This document shows, piece by piece, positions 10,174 to 21,176 of a DNA stretch of 64,000 nucleotides. The stretch is taken from assembly GCA_009763385.1 (NCBI GenBank), contig CM019827.1, positions 117,331,204 to 117,395,203 on the forward strand. The letters run 5' to 3'. The DNA comes from Coix lacryma-jobi var. lacryma-jobi (Eukaryota > Streptophyta > Magnoliopsida > Poales > Poaceae). The translations under genes and the position numbers were made by a program. Position 1 is the stretch's first letter. The number at the start of each line of letters is the position of its first letter. The notes below the pieces were generated by a model. That model was not told the DNA's origin. It searched no databases and worked only from the letters and a program-made list of their open reading frames with translations.

Positions 10174-10947
10174 CTGAGTGTGAGACTCAAATACTGTATG
10201 TTATGTGTATGTAGAGTGTATCCTGAATTGTGTATGACATTGATACATTTTGTTGGTATAAGACTTAAGAGCTGTGCTGCACTCTTTTTCCTTTTGTAGG
10301 GTTTCTCATAAGGATACGTTTTACCTACAAATGTTTTTAATGAGGCAGCATTGCACATACAACTCATTTTGTTAAATTTCCGAGTTTCTCTCTTTTTGTC
10401 TTGTGCTCTACTGCTGTCTGGGCTATGACTATGTGTATGTTTGACTGGTTTTGGACTTTTGACATTTGAATTCTGGTAATCTGGTGTTGAAACTTGAGTT
10501 TTGGTTTTGACAATAAAGTTAGGGGTTGAAAGAGGGATTTTTTATATAGGGTCGTGGACTGGTACGACAGTTTTTTTTAGCCATGTTGAGCGGGCTGGCA
10601 CGGCTCGAAAATAGGTCTGTGGGCCCGTGCTTGGGCCAAGGACAAAGCCCACGGACCACTAAGGCACGACATGAGAGGCCCGTGGGCCACGTCGGCCTGG
10701 CACGGTGCGGGCCATGCCTAGCCCGGGTCTAGGCCGGGCTGGCCCGATGGCCATCGCCTTAGGTCGGGCCTAAGTCGGGAGTCGGTCGAGCAGGCAGCGT
10801 CCGCACTGTTTGCTGTGTTCGGCGACCCCTCGTTTCTCACCAATCTCAGTACTGATCACTCTCCCTCCATCCTGCCTGAAAAACCAGATCTCGCGCGCCG
10901 TGCAGACCATTCCAGTTTCCATCTCCCGCCTCCCCCATCAAGCCATC

Positions 10948-11739
10948 ATGGCGCCCTCGTCGCCTCGACGCAAGCAGCCGTCGTCCGCAGCGAAGCAGGC
11001 GTCGACGGGCCCGACTGCTCTGCCAGAGCGCGACAAGAGGAAGATGCCGCCGCCGCCGGCGCCCCCCGAGGCCTCGCGTGACACGCAGCCGCCGGCCAAG
11101 CGGAAGCCGGCGCTATTCCAGCGCACGTGGCCCCCCGGCGACGAGGTCCGGATCCTGGAGGCCCTCGCCACGTACCGCCGCGAACACGGCGGCCGCCTAC
11201 CAACGCCGGCTGAGCTCTTCGGCGCGCTCGATGGCAGCCTCGAGAAGGAAGGCGTCGGAGCAAAGGAGCTCGCCATCAAGCAGCGCAGCCTCAAGCGCCG
11301 CTACGACCGGGACGCCAAGAAGACTGCTCCGCCCGCCGACGAACACGAACGCCACCTCTATCTCCTCTCGAGGCACGTCTGGAGACGCGATCCCCTGCCC
11401 AGACCACCGGTTGCTGAGGTCCGAAGGGCTACCCAAGAGAAGGGTGCCGGCGTCCAACGAAGCAAGGACGCTACCCAAGCGAAGAGCGCCGACCACCAGT
11501 CCGGCAAGGAGGCGGTGAGGCCCAAGGCCAAGACTTTGGATGAGATGCGCGAGCTGTATCCTTACCTTGTCGATGAGGCCACGATCCTCGTCGAACCGGC
11601 TGTGCTGGAGAGCCTGCTCCTCAGCATTGAAAACAGCGACGCCCAGGTGTTGGACAAGAAGATCAGGAAGGCAAGGAAGCAGCTCGCCAAAGCAATCATG
11701 GAATCGGTGAATTTGACCTTCTTGTCCCCAATTAATTAA
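10948..11739 (+). CDS. GeBP-like (DUF573) DNA-binding protein, probable host gene
   Basis: The frame encodes 263 residues from ATG 10948, chosen for its favourable context (ATCATGGCG) over an in-frame upstream start at 10810. The N-terminus (1-56) is rich in Pro, Ala, Lys and Arg. Residues about 57-145 match the GeBP/DUF573 domain: FQRTW, then DEVRILEAL, a G..PT..ELF helix, KELAIKQRSLKRRYD and a closing LSRHVW. The C-terminal part (about 195-252) is helical and basic (LDKKIRKARKQLAKAI), like the conserved tail of the family. These plant proteins are nuclear DNA-binding factors; GeBP itself binds a GLABRA1 enhancer and others act in cytokinin responses. The frame is intact and GC-rich, unlike the retroelements around it. 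A GTGAAT after codon 252 could be a donor site, so the last residues are uncertain. It could also be a captured or silenced gene copy. Confidence 0.75.
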   Translation: MAPSSPRRKQPSSAAKQASTGPTALPERDKRKMPPPPAPPEASRDTQPPAKRKPALFQRTWPPGDEVRILEALATYRREHGGRLPTPAELFGALDGSLEKEGVGAKELAIKQRSLKRRYDRDAKKTAPPADEHERHLYLLSRHVWRRDPLPRPPVAEVRRATQEKGAGVQRSKDATQAKSADHQSGKEAVRPKAKTLDEMRELYPYLVDEATILVEPAVLESLLLSIENSDAQVLDKKIRKARKQLAKAIMESVNLTFLSPIN

Positions 11740-12242
11740 TTACTATAAAACTTACTGTAGTCATGTTATGCAAAGCTAGATTCCTGGTCTTTGTTTAATG
11801 ATTGTGCTTAGAAAAAAGCGAAAGCTTTTCTTGCTTCCCAGGTGGGGGTATGGGAATGGCTAAAATTTATTTGTCTCAAGGTATTGACTAGACCTGCAAA
11901 ATTAGAGTTCTCACTGGGGGAAATAGACTAAAAGGAGAGTGCACATGGGTCATTTATAAACTAACTAATGAAATTTGTTGTTTGAAAGACACTAATTATC
12001 TTTGACGATCACCTCCACAACATGATAAATACACCAGAATTTCCTCGAACGCACATTGTATCTTCTTTCCCTGTATGCTAGCCATTTTCATGTGCTTCAA
12101 TATCAGAATTTTGTTTGCTGGTATATGTTTCTTTACATTTGTGTCATGCTTGAAAACTATGCCTCAAACTCAAAAAATTGTCATGCTGGTATATGTTTCT
12201 TTACATTTGTTTCTTTACATTTGTATCCTCAAACTATGCCTC
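11740..12242 (+). other. 3' flank of the GeBP-like gene with filler duplications before element B
   Basis: AT-rich sequence without a convincing gene, plausible as a 3' UTR or intron. Close to the junction, TGCTGGTATATGTTTCTTTA occurs twice (about 12117 and 12184), TTTCTTTACATTTGT is locally doubled, and an AACTATGCCTCAA(A/G)CTCAA word occurs at about 12156 and 12232. The second copy runs directly into gag of element B, so this looks like filler DNA at a repaired break. Confidence 0.6.
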
Positions 12243-14293
12243 AAGCTCAAGTCTAGTGAGATTGACGCCATGTCGAGGGCTTCTTATCAAAATACTTCTG
12301 GCCCGACTATGGCTTTGGTTTCTGGCTCTTCTGCTAACACCTCTGGAGGATTTGCACTTTCTTCTCTCTTTTCTGTCACAGAGGAGCAGTTGGAATCTTT
12401 GGGGGATGACGAGTTGGCTTTGCTTGCCAACCGGTTCTTGCGGTTCCACAACAACCGCATGAACCGTCGCCGCGGAGGAGGACGCTCAGGATGCTTTGAG
12501 TGCGGCGACCCCAACCACTTCATCGCCAATTGCCCAAAGAAGAAAAAGCAGATCTTCGGCAAGGCGGATCATGGGCACAAGTATGACTCCGGCAAGCGCA
12601 AGGAGAAGTACGTCCCCGCGAAGCACAAGTGGAAGGGCGGCTTCAACAAGGAGTACATCAAGACCAAGTACATGGAGAAGGCCCAGGCTGAGCAGCGTGC
12701 ATTCTTCGCCACACTCAGCGACGTCGACGACTCGGATGACGACTCCGCTTCCTCAAGCGACGACGAGTCCGAGAAGAAGAAGAGAATCGAGGACAAACTC
12801 AACGGCCTCTGCTTTTTCACCGACGACGAAGGCTTCTGCACCATGGCTCTTGGCAAGGAGGTCGACGGTGAGCTGGAGGAGATCCCTCGGAACAACGACG
12901 ACGACGATGACACCTCCCAGGTATCTCTGACCCCCAATGAGCTTTCTGCTGAGGTTGAGAAACTTACTGCCGTGCTCCTTAGTCAAGATAAGCTGCTTAG
13001 GCGTGCTGCTAGAGAGCGCAAGGAGTTTAGGCAGAAGTGGGAGGATACAGTGAGGGAGCTTGAGTTTGCCAAGTCCACCGTAGTTGTCTCTGAGGAGGTT
13101 GAGTGTGAGATGTGCACCACACACATGACTGACCTTCTCACTTTGAGAAGCAAGTATGTTGTGTTGGTAGGAGAGGTGGATGAGCTGAAGGCTAGATCTT
13201 CGCTGTTGGGTGCATGCAAGTCATGTGCGGGCTTGCAATCTGAGTTGGCAGAGAAGAATGCCAAGATTGTGTCTCTTGAAGAGGCCAACTCAGGTAGCAC
13301 ATGTGTGGCTAGGTGTGTTCTTTGTGAGGGTTTGGAGATGGAGATTGCGAATGTGAAGCATGACAAGATGCAAACCGAGGAAGAAAACACATACCTTCAG
13401 ACCATCTTGTCATGGGTGTCTACTGGTGAGCCGCAGTTCGGGATGATGATCTCCCAGTTCAAGCGGGCTATTGGAGGTCCCGGTGCAGGCTTCGCTCAGG
13501 GTGTTGATGTTTCATCTTTCGGGAAGATTGGAGAGTCTAGTGGTCTGAACCCATGTGAGAAGCCCAACTCCACTACTCCCAAGCTTACCAAGATTCCACC
13601 TAGAGAGCCTCTAAAGACTAACACCAAGGATGGGGTCTTTGTTGAACCTCCGAGAGCTCCACCCAAGAAACAATCATGGGCTCCAAAACCAAACCACCTC
13701 AAGAACAAGCTTGACACCATGCCACCCATCCAAGAGGAGCTTATGCCACAGAAGGGCAAAGTGATCCACACCCACTACCGTGAGTACCAACAACCCCCTT
13801 TGAGAGTGGTGAGGTACCATTGTGAGCATTGTGGGAGAGATGGACACTTGAGTGAGTTTTGCTTTCGGCACAAGAGAGAGGCGTGCCGTGCAAAGGAGAT
13901 GAACAACACGGACATGTACCATCCTTTCCATGATGTACATGTGCCGAATGTTCAGAGGCGTGCCACTAGGCCTAGAGGTCCAAAACCTCAAGTTCCTAGG
14001 CCTAGGCCGAGAGGAGATCGTGCCGGCGGGAGCCTGCAGTTGTAGGCTATGGACCCCGTGGCGGTGGTTTTGTAGTTGAGCGCTTTCCACCACTGCATTT
14101 TGAGTATCGCGATGGACGTTCCTCTCTTAGCGGACCACGTTTTCCTCAGCGTGGTGATCGCTTTCCCCGTAGGCGTGCTAGGAATGGTTTTTTTGCTAAC
14201 CGTTCTTTTGAGCAGCCGGCCCAACACTGGTATTCTCCCTATTTCACTAACCCCAGTGTTGGACCGTATGCTCACCCTATGTCTTTCTATTGA
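12243..14293 (+). pseudogene. Copia element B: gag, 5'-truncated and frameshifted
   Basis: Gag packages element RNA into virus-like particles. The remaining part begins about 195 codons into the full-length form seen in C. It has the first CCHC knuckle (CFECGDPNHFIANC, from 12490), a Lys- and Asp-rich middle, a long helical region with Cys pairs, and a second CCHC knuckle (CEHCGRDGHLSEFC, from 13820). A one-base deletion near 14018 shifts the frame and brings a stop at 14043. Sister copies run on to a TGA equivalent to 14291. The apparent upstream open frame back to 12075 is read from non-element DNA. Confidence 0.9.
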
Positions 14294-14307
14294 TGTAGGT
14301 TAAACGA

Positions 14308-17300
14308 TTGGAGAACGTTTGGTTGGTGGATTCCAGTTGTTCGAGGCACATGACCGGAAACGCCAAGTTGTTCTCCAGTCTTAATCCGGTCGTCGGAAAG
14401 GAGTTTATCACCTTCGGCGACAATAGCAAAGGTAAAGTGTTGTCTCGTGGATCGGTGCGAGTTAATGAGCACTTTGTGTTGCGCGATGTTGCTCTTGTTT
14501 CTAACTTGCATTTTAACCTTCTTTCTGTTTCGCAACTCTTTGATGATGACTATGAGATTCGTTTTAAACCGAATCTCAGTCGCATTTTGGATCCTCAGGT
14601 CAATCTTGTATGTGTGATTTCGCCCTTTGGAAAAGTCTTTCGTGCGGATTTCTCGGAGTCATTCGGATTTTCTCGTTGTCTTGTGGCTGGACCTTCCTCC
14701 TCTGATCTTTGGAAGTGGCATAGGAGACTAGGTCACCTGAGCTTTGACTTGCTTGCAAGACTTAGTTCACTTGGCTTAATCCGAGGATTGCCCAAGCTAT
14801 CAACGGAGAAGGATCTTGTTTGCCACTCTTGTAGACATGGGAAGATGGTTGCCGCTCCCCACCATCCAGTGACTCAGGTCATGACTAAGCACCCTGGAGA
14901 GCTTTTGCACATGGATCTTGTTGGTCCGGCTCGGGTGAGCTCGGTTGGGGGGAAGTGGTATGTGCTTGTTGTTGTTGATGACTTTTCGAGATATTCGTGG
15001 GTCTTCTTTTTAGCTGAGAAGACCGAGACTTTCTCCTTTGCTCGCAATCTGATTTTGTGTCTTCAGAACGAGTTCCCCTTGAACTCGATGCGAGCTATTA
15101 AGAGTGATAATGGTTCCGAATTCAAGAATTCGGATTTTGAGAAGTTTTGTAACTCTTTGGGTTTAGAGCATCAGTTTTCTTCCCCCTACACACCGCCACA
15201 AAATGGTGTTGTAGAGAGGAAGAATCGGACCCTTGTAGAGATGGCCAGGACGATGCTCGATGAGCATAGGACTCCTAGGCGATATTGGGCCAAAGCTATG
15301 AGCACTGCATGCTACATCTCCAATCACATTTTTCTCCGAGCTTTCTGGAAAAAGACTTCTTATGAGTTGCGTTTTGGAAAACTGCCCAAGGTGAGTTATT
15401 TTCGAGTTTTTGGTTGTCATTGTTTTATACTCAAAAAGGGCAACTTGGACAAGTTTGAGTCTCGTTCTTCTGACGGCATGTTTTTGGGTTATGGCACTCA
15501 TACTCGTGCATATCGTGTACTCAACCTTGACACTAACCGAGTCATGGAGACATCCGATGTCACCTTCGACGAGACCATGGTTTGTCCTTCTTCTCATTTT
15601 GAGCGTGCAGGTGATCATGAGGTTGGTGAACCACTCTTTGATGACGAGGATGAGGGTGCTGAAGGTATGGATGATCCAGCACACCCTCCACCTGTTGTGC
15701 CGCAAGGAGCGGCTTCTACTACGACTCACGGCCCCGACACTTCTTCATCTTGGGGGCCGTGGGATCCGCCACCTCGAGCAGTACCCTTTGTACCCGAGGA
15801 GGCGCCAGCTGCTATTGAGGGGGAGGCTACATCAGCTCGGGAGGAGCCACGACACATCCAGCGCCAGCACCCGCCTCAACAGATGATCGACAGCATCGGC
15901 GAACGTGTCACTCGGTCAAGGTCACAACAAATCTTTCACTTTGCTCATTCTGCATTTGTTGCTGATTTTGAACCCTAAGATGTTGGACACGCTTTATTTG
16001 ATCCAGATTGGGTCAATGCCATGCATGAGGAACTTGAAAACTTTGAAAGAAATCTGGTTTGGGTTTTGGTTCCTTTTCCTCCTGAGTGTCACCCTATTGG
16101 GACAAAATGGGTTTTCAAAAACAAACAAGGAGAGGATGGCCATGTTGTGAGAAACAAGGCCAGACTAGTAGCTCAGGGGTATAGTCAGAAGGAGGGGATA
16201 GACTAGACTTTTGCTCCTGTAGCTCGTTTGGAGGCAATTAGGATACTCTTGGCTTTTGCTGCATCCAAAGGGTTTAAACTTTTTCAAATGGATGTCAAGA
16301 GTGCCTTCTTAAACGGCTACATAGAAGAGGAAGTGTATGTGAGACAACCCCCCGGTTTCGAAAATCCCAAGTTTCCAAACCATGTGTTTAAGCTTCACAA
16401 AGCTTTGTATGGTTTGAAACAAGCCCCTAGAGCCTGGTATGATAGGTTGAAAACCTTTTTGCTTGCTAAGGGTTTCAAAATGGGATGTGTGGATAAAACG
16501 CTTTTTCTCCTCAAGCAAGGCAATGACACACTCTTGGTCCAGATTTACGTGGATGATATCATTTTCGGTGGTTCTTCTCATGCTTTGGTTGCCAAGTTTG
16601 TAGACACTATGAGCAGGGAGTTTGAGATGAGCATGATGGGCGAGTTGACGTTTTCATCAGGTTGCAAATCAAGCAATCCCGAGAGGGGACGTTCGTGCAC
16701 TAGGGCAAGTACACCAAGGACATCCTGAAGAAGTTCAACATGGGTGAGGCCAAGCCTCTTCCAACACCCATGCCGACCACGACGGCCCTGGATGTGGATG
16801 TGGATGGAGAAGCTGTGGACCAGAAGGAGTACCGGAGTATGATCGGGTCGCTGCTCTATCTGACGGTGACACGCCCGGACATCCAGTTCGCGGTGTGTCT
16901 GTGCGCGCGATTTCAGTCATCGCCGCGCACTTCTCACCGTCAGGCGGTCAAGCGCATTATGAGGTACTTATGCTTCACTCTTGAGTTCGGGATTTAGTAT
17001 TCTGCTTCCTCCACCCTCTCCCTTTGCGGTTACTCTGATGCCAATTTTCCTGGTTGCCGTATTGATCGCAAGTCCACTTCTGGGACTTGTCAGTTTATTG
17101 GTTCTTCTCTTGTATCGTGGTCTTCTCGCAAGCAGTCTAGTGTCGCCCTATCTACCATAGAGGCTGAGTATGTTGCTGCAGCTAGCTGCTGTTCCCAGTT
17201 GCTTTGGATGATGGCCACTTTGCGTGATTTTGGTCTGAGCTTTTCTCGCGTTCCTTTGCTTTGTGACCGCACGAGTGCTATTAGCGTTGCTAAGAACCCC

Positions 17301-17489
17301 GTGCTGCACTCTAAGACCAAACACATTGATGTGCACTTTCATTTTCTGCGAGACCACTATGAGAAGGGTGATATCGACCTTCGCCATGTCGATACTCATC
17401 ATCAGTTGGCTGATATTTTTACCAAGCCTTTAGACCAATCAACTTTTGCTAGGTTGAGAGGTGAGCTTGGTGTGTGTTTCCCCTTTTAG
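14308..17489 (+). pseudogene. Copia element B: pol (protease-integrase-RT-RNase H)
   Basis: Domain order is that of Ty1/copia. Protease starts with LVDSSCSRHMTG, so the usual D-S-G reads D-S-S. The integrase zinc region is HRRLGHLS...CHSCRHGK, and the integrase core has HMDLVGP, SDNGSEF and GVVERKN, supplying the D, D and E. RT has KWVFKNKQGEDG, MDVKSAFLNG, GLKQAPRAWYDRL and YVDD, and RNase H ends LADIFTKPL. Lesions: TAA at about 15976, a 6-bp loss making TAG near 16204, a one-base loss near 16650, TAG at about 16702 and TAG at about 16996. Like its sisters, this frame starts without an ATG. Confidence 0.93.
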
Positions 17490-19088
17490 ATGGGGGAAAC
17501 ATTTTGGCTCTTGTTTTATAAACTGACTTTGTGTTTTTCTTTTAGTTTCTTCGTGCATCCTTGCATTTCATCTTGCATTTTTCCATTCAGAGCTTCATAT
17601 ATAATCTGAAGAATGTAACTATGCTCTGTATAGTGTTTGCTCCGATGCTTTATGATGATGCTGTAGCTTATGCTCTTTTTGATCACTGATACATGTTGTG
17701 AGCAGAGCTATTTCATAAATGGTGAATCTGATTAATGAACATAAAACTTGAAAATGTTCACCATTGAGATATGCAACTAGCATGTGTAGAATGTGTTGAA
17801 GTCACTTATGCTTTTCATATATGCTAGGTTGCTATGTCTCTAGTGTTGAGTCTTTCACTCGCTTGGTATGTTCATTTTCTGTTCTAAAAATCTGAACCAA
17901 GTTAAGTGAATTTGAAAAGATCGAGATGGGATTGCTTGTCAACACATCATAGTTTCGAGACTGTTTCTCATTGCACTTTGAGTTAAACTTGAGCTTTGTA
18001 GTGTATGACCGAAACTGTTGCTTTAAGCTTCTGATTGCTTCTGCATAGGCTTTGCACAGTTGAAAAGTTAGGCAATGACAAGCTTTCAACCTCTCGCAAT
18101 CACATGCTAAAATTTTAACTTGTGTAATTTAACCGCTGCAAACTCCGATAAAATTGTTTCATTCTATAGCATGATGATTGAACTATGCTAGGGGTAGTTC
18201 ACCTTGTATACATGTTTAGCACTTGTCGGATATCCTGTCTATACATGTTTTGTGCTATTTTGATGGTGAACCCTTTTTGGCTGAAAACTGCTCTTTTGCT
18301 CTCATATTCTTATTTTGTATCTGGTGATCAGTTTGAGCCTTTACTAGCTTCTTATGGATGTTGTTGAGTCATCGGATCAGAACTGTGTAGAGCATCCTTG
18401 CACTCTCTTGATTATATTTCTGAAGCTACTAACTTGCATTTTTACTCATATGCATTTCTGGAGGGAGATATTCTGTCAAGGGGGAGACATTTGAGTGCGT
18501 GTGCACATTTGCTTGATGGTGCATTTTCAACTAAGGGGGAGAAAATATTGACAAATCATGAGTTCCCTGGGTTGTGTGCACTAGTTGAGGGGGAGTTTGC
18601 TTGCACTAGTTGAGGGGGAGTTTGCTAGTTGTGTTGAGCCTTTGCCTCTTTCTTTCTTGAGGAACTAGCAAACATTTTCAGCTCATTTTCAGCTCTTCAA
18701 TTGCTATCGAACTCTTTTGGTTTTGAGATTGGTAACAGTTGGTATTGAGCTGCTTCGCTAGCGGTGTTGAGCCCGTTCTGCCTCTTCTTGAGGGCTACCT
18801 CTGTTTTGCTTGATTTTCAGTTGATTTTCCAATTGGTATCGAGCTTTCTCGCTAGCGGTGTTGAGCCTGTTCTACCTCTTCTTGAGGGCTAGCTTTGCTT
18901 TGCTTGGTTGCGTCGAGCCGTTGCCCATGTCTTTGGGAACCAAGTTGTCTTGCTCCTTCCACTTGACCTTCTTTGGCTTTGCTATGCTTTTGGGTCATTT
19001 GGTCGAGTTTCTTCTCCCTCTTCCTTCCTTCCTCTAGTCCATTATGATTTGTGTTGGTAGTTGACAATGCACTCATCAAGGGGGAGAT
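17490..19088 (+). other. 3' UTR of copia B with hairpins and repeated polypurine tracts
   Basis: Non-coding, 1.6 kb. Purine tracts GGGGGAG occur near 18480, 18535, 18590 and 18615, before the functional tract at 19077-19088. A perfect 10-bp stem (TTTGCTAGTT at 18621, AACTAGCAAA at 18663) encloses a loop with GTTGAGCC and CTTGAGG. A related loop is closed by CTTGGTT/AACCAAG at 18903-18944. Confidence 0.8.
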
Positions 19089-19478
19089 TGCGGATACATG
19101 GGTGTATGCCGAGTCTCTGAGTGATGAGTGATTGTCAACTGGGATAATGCGCATGTTCTTTGGCTTGTGTTGTGCAGGTGTTGAGCATGGATACAGTGAT
19201 CAGAGGCAAGGTGAAGGTCAAGTAGAGACGTGCCGTGCCGATGGACCGAGAGTGGCGAAGGGCGGACGTGAGGCTTGGACTGAGGGACCGGTGGCCCGAG
19301 GATCAGCTGTGGTGGCTGACAGCCTGGGACAGCGACGAGCGAAGACTTGCGGGCACGGTGTTGCTCGGGTCAAGGACCTAGGGATACGTGTCGGTGGATG
19401 GGGTGCACGGGCGGTGCATCCCCTCTACGGTCTCGGTTTGGTGGTTGAGCCACAGAAAAACCACCAAGTGGACGGTTT

Positions 19479-19702
19479 CCAGGTTTGGGCCTCAAAACCT
19501 GGGCGCTGATGGTTTCCGAGTTTGGGCCACAAAACTCGGGCTGAGGACGGTTTCCAGGTTTGGGCCTCAAAACCTGGGTGCTGCGGGTTTGCTGAGTTTG
19601 GGCCACAAAACTCAGGCTACGGTCGGCTGGTTTCCCGGTTTGGGCCTCAAAACCGGGGGTTGGTCGTGAAGGCTGGTTTCCCGGTTTGGGCCTCAAAACC
19701 GT
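19479..19702 (+). repeat. U3 hairpin array of copia B LTR
   Basis: Six units with loop GGGCCTC or GGGCCAC are closed by co-varying arms (AGGTTT/AAACCT, GAGTTT/AAACTC, CGGTTT/AAACCG). The last unit has lost one arm base (AAAACCGTGG). Confidence 0.85.
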
Positions 19703-20490
19703 GGGCGAAGTCCGTGAAAAGGACGAGCGGAGCGGTGGCGGCACGTGGCGGCAATCGGTGAGGTTGCGTCGAGGCAACGCTACCAGTTGTGCGAGCGTGG
19801 CCGTCGGATCACCAGCATCTTCGAGTTGGTCCAGAATAACCCTAGGGTTTAGCTGGTTCGCTCTGTAATTAGAGAGGGGTCGAGTAGGAATTAGAATTAG
19901 GATAAGTAGAGGGAGACACCCTCCTCCCCTTTGATCTCAGCCATTTGCTCTTTGCCTTCTAGGTTTTCCTGCTCTCCCTCTCCTCTGCTGTAGCAAACTG
20001 AGATCCACAGAGAAGAGAACAATACCTCTGTGTCTGTGAGATTTTGAGGAAGTGAGACCGTAATCTCACTATTGTAGCGTGTGGTAGCCACATGGTTGCA
20101 AATTCGTGGTTGTGATTCGCGTTTTGTGCGTGTTCTTCGTGGGTTGCTTTTCTCCACAATTTTCCCGTTGATTGATCTCTCTTCTTGGTGCAACTTTTGC
20201 AAATCCGTTTGAACCAAGATGTTCTAGGTCGTGAGTCACTTCTTTCCACCGAAGGATTTCTCCTCAAACCTCACGAGCTAGTAGATCGATCGATTTTCAT
20301 TTCGGGTCAAGTTTTTCTCCCTTCCCCCGAATTTCTTCGATTCATCGATTTGGAGATAGGTTCGAGCCATGATCTCTTAGAGATAGCTCACTATCCTCCT
20401 TGTGACTCCTCTCACCAAGTTTGATCCCTAGAGGATTCGTTTTGGGTGAGATCGAGTTGAATTGGTGGACGAACAGCATGAAATCGGGGT

Positions 20491-20776
20491 GACCGAACGC
20501 TGACTGCTCAACGACCGGACGCTGGCCCAGAGTCCAGTCATTGAATACACTCTGTGGTTTTTGTTTACAACTTGACCGGACGCTCAGTCGGTAATCGACC
20601 GGACTCGACTCTAGTACTGTTCATCGGGGTTTTCACTGTTGACCGGACGCTGTGTTCTACTGACCGGACGCTGCTGACTAGTGAGTCCGGTCGCAAACAG
20701 TAAGGTCCCAAATCGTGTTTTGCTCGACCGGACGCGTCCGGTGGTGTCAGACCGAACGCAGGCAGAGTCCGGTCGA
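20491..20776 (+). repeat. GACCGGACGC / AGTCCGGTC array of copia B LTR
   Basis: About ten copies of GACCGGACGC or its inverse lie in the transcribed leader part of the LTR, at the position where A and D carry GGACAGTCC. One pair forms CGACCGGACGCGTCCGGT at about 20725. Equivalent arrays lie at 30542-30828 and 60249-60534. Confidence 0.85.
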
Positions 20777-21176
20777 ATCTGTCCTGCGCGTTTTCGTTGG
20801 CAGTTTGTTCGTCCGACTTACGATTTGAGATCCGCTTGTTGCGTTGGATTCCTGACTTCGTGCTCTACAGAAATCAGGCTTCTCGCTTTACAAAATAGCA
20901 TGAATCCCCCTCGCGTTGCTCGGGGGAGGTTGAGGTTACCCAAAGTTCATCCTGTCACTAGTTGACCTGCGTGAATTTGGGCGAGGGAATTTTTGTGGTG
21001 TCCCGCTGTGTTCCTAGGGAACATCCACCCATTCTCTTGGGTCGTGGACATCACGCGCATCGATTTTGCTCCTGGGGTTGATTTTCAGGACAGAGATTTA
21101 AAGTTTCTGAAAAGAAATTTAAAGCTCCCATTCACCCCCCCTCTGGTCGCTTTCTGGTAGCACTTTCGGTCCTTCA

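Larger units (their letters stand above)
7430..10775 (+). mobile_element. Degenerate, internally deleted hAT (Ac/Ds-like) DNA transposon
   Basis: The left side has clustered AAACGG/CCGTTT hexamers, the known subterminal binding words of the maize Ac transposase. The middle encodes pieces of a hAT transposase, from BED finger to C-terminal dimerisation region. The right side (10560-10775) is dense in GGCCCG/CGGGCC words, common in the subterminal right ends of grass hAT elements. I could not identify matching terminal inverted repeats or an 8-bp target duplication, so both boundaries are approximate. Confidence 0.7.
12243..21176 (+). mobile_element. Copia element B, 5'-truncated within gag (subfamily 2)
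   Basis: Homology to gag of C and D starts abruptly at AAGCTCAAGTCTAGTGAG (12243). The element continues through gag, pol, 3' UTR and a complete 3' LTR that ends at 21176. The 5' LTR, primer site and N-terminal third of gag are missing. Its LTR carries the GACCGGACGC array, as in C. No target duplication can be tested because the left end is lost. Confidence 0.9.
19089..21176 (+). mobile_element. 3' LTR of copia element B (subfamily 2)
   Basis: The LTR is 2088 bp, starts TGCGGATACATGGGTG and ends GGTCCTTCA. The U3 hairpin array (19479-19702, six units) is followed by a weak TATA-like GATAAGTAGA near 19901 and a GACCGGACGC array (20491-20776). It abuts the minus-strand copia fragment H at 21177 without recognisable target duplication. 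Confidence 0.92.

Noticed and set aside
7376..10808. CAGTGC...GCACTG as terminal inverted repeats of the hAT element
   Set aside because: Only six bases match and the neighbouring 8 bp do not form a target duplication.
12075..12242. Upstream extension of the element B gag frame with a hydrophobic, signal-like start
   Set aside because: The extension lies outside the element, in duplicated filler DNA. Homology to gag starts only at 12243.
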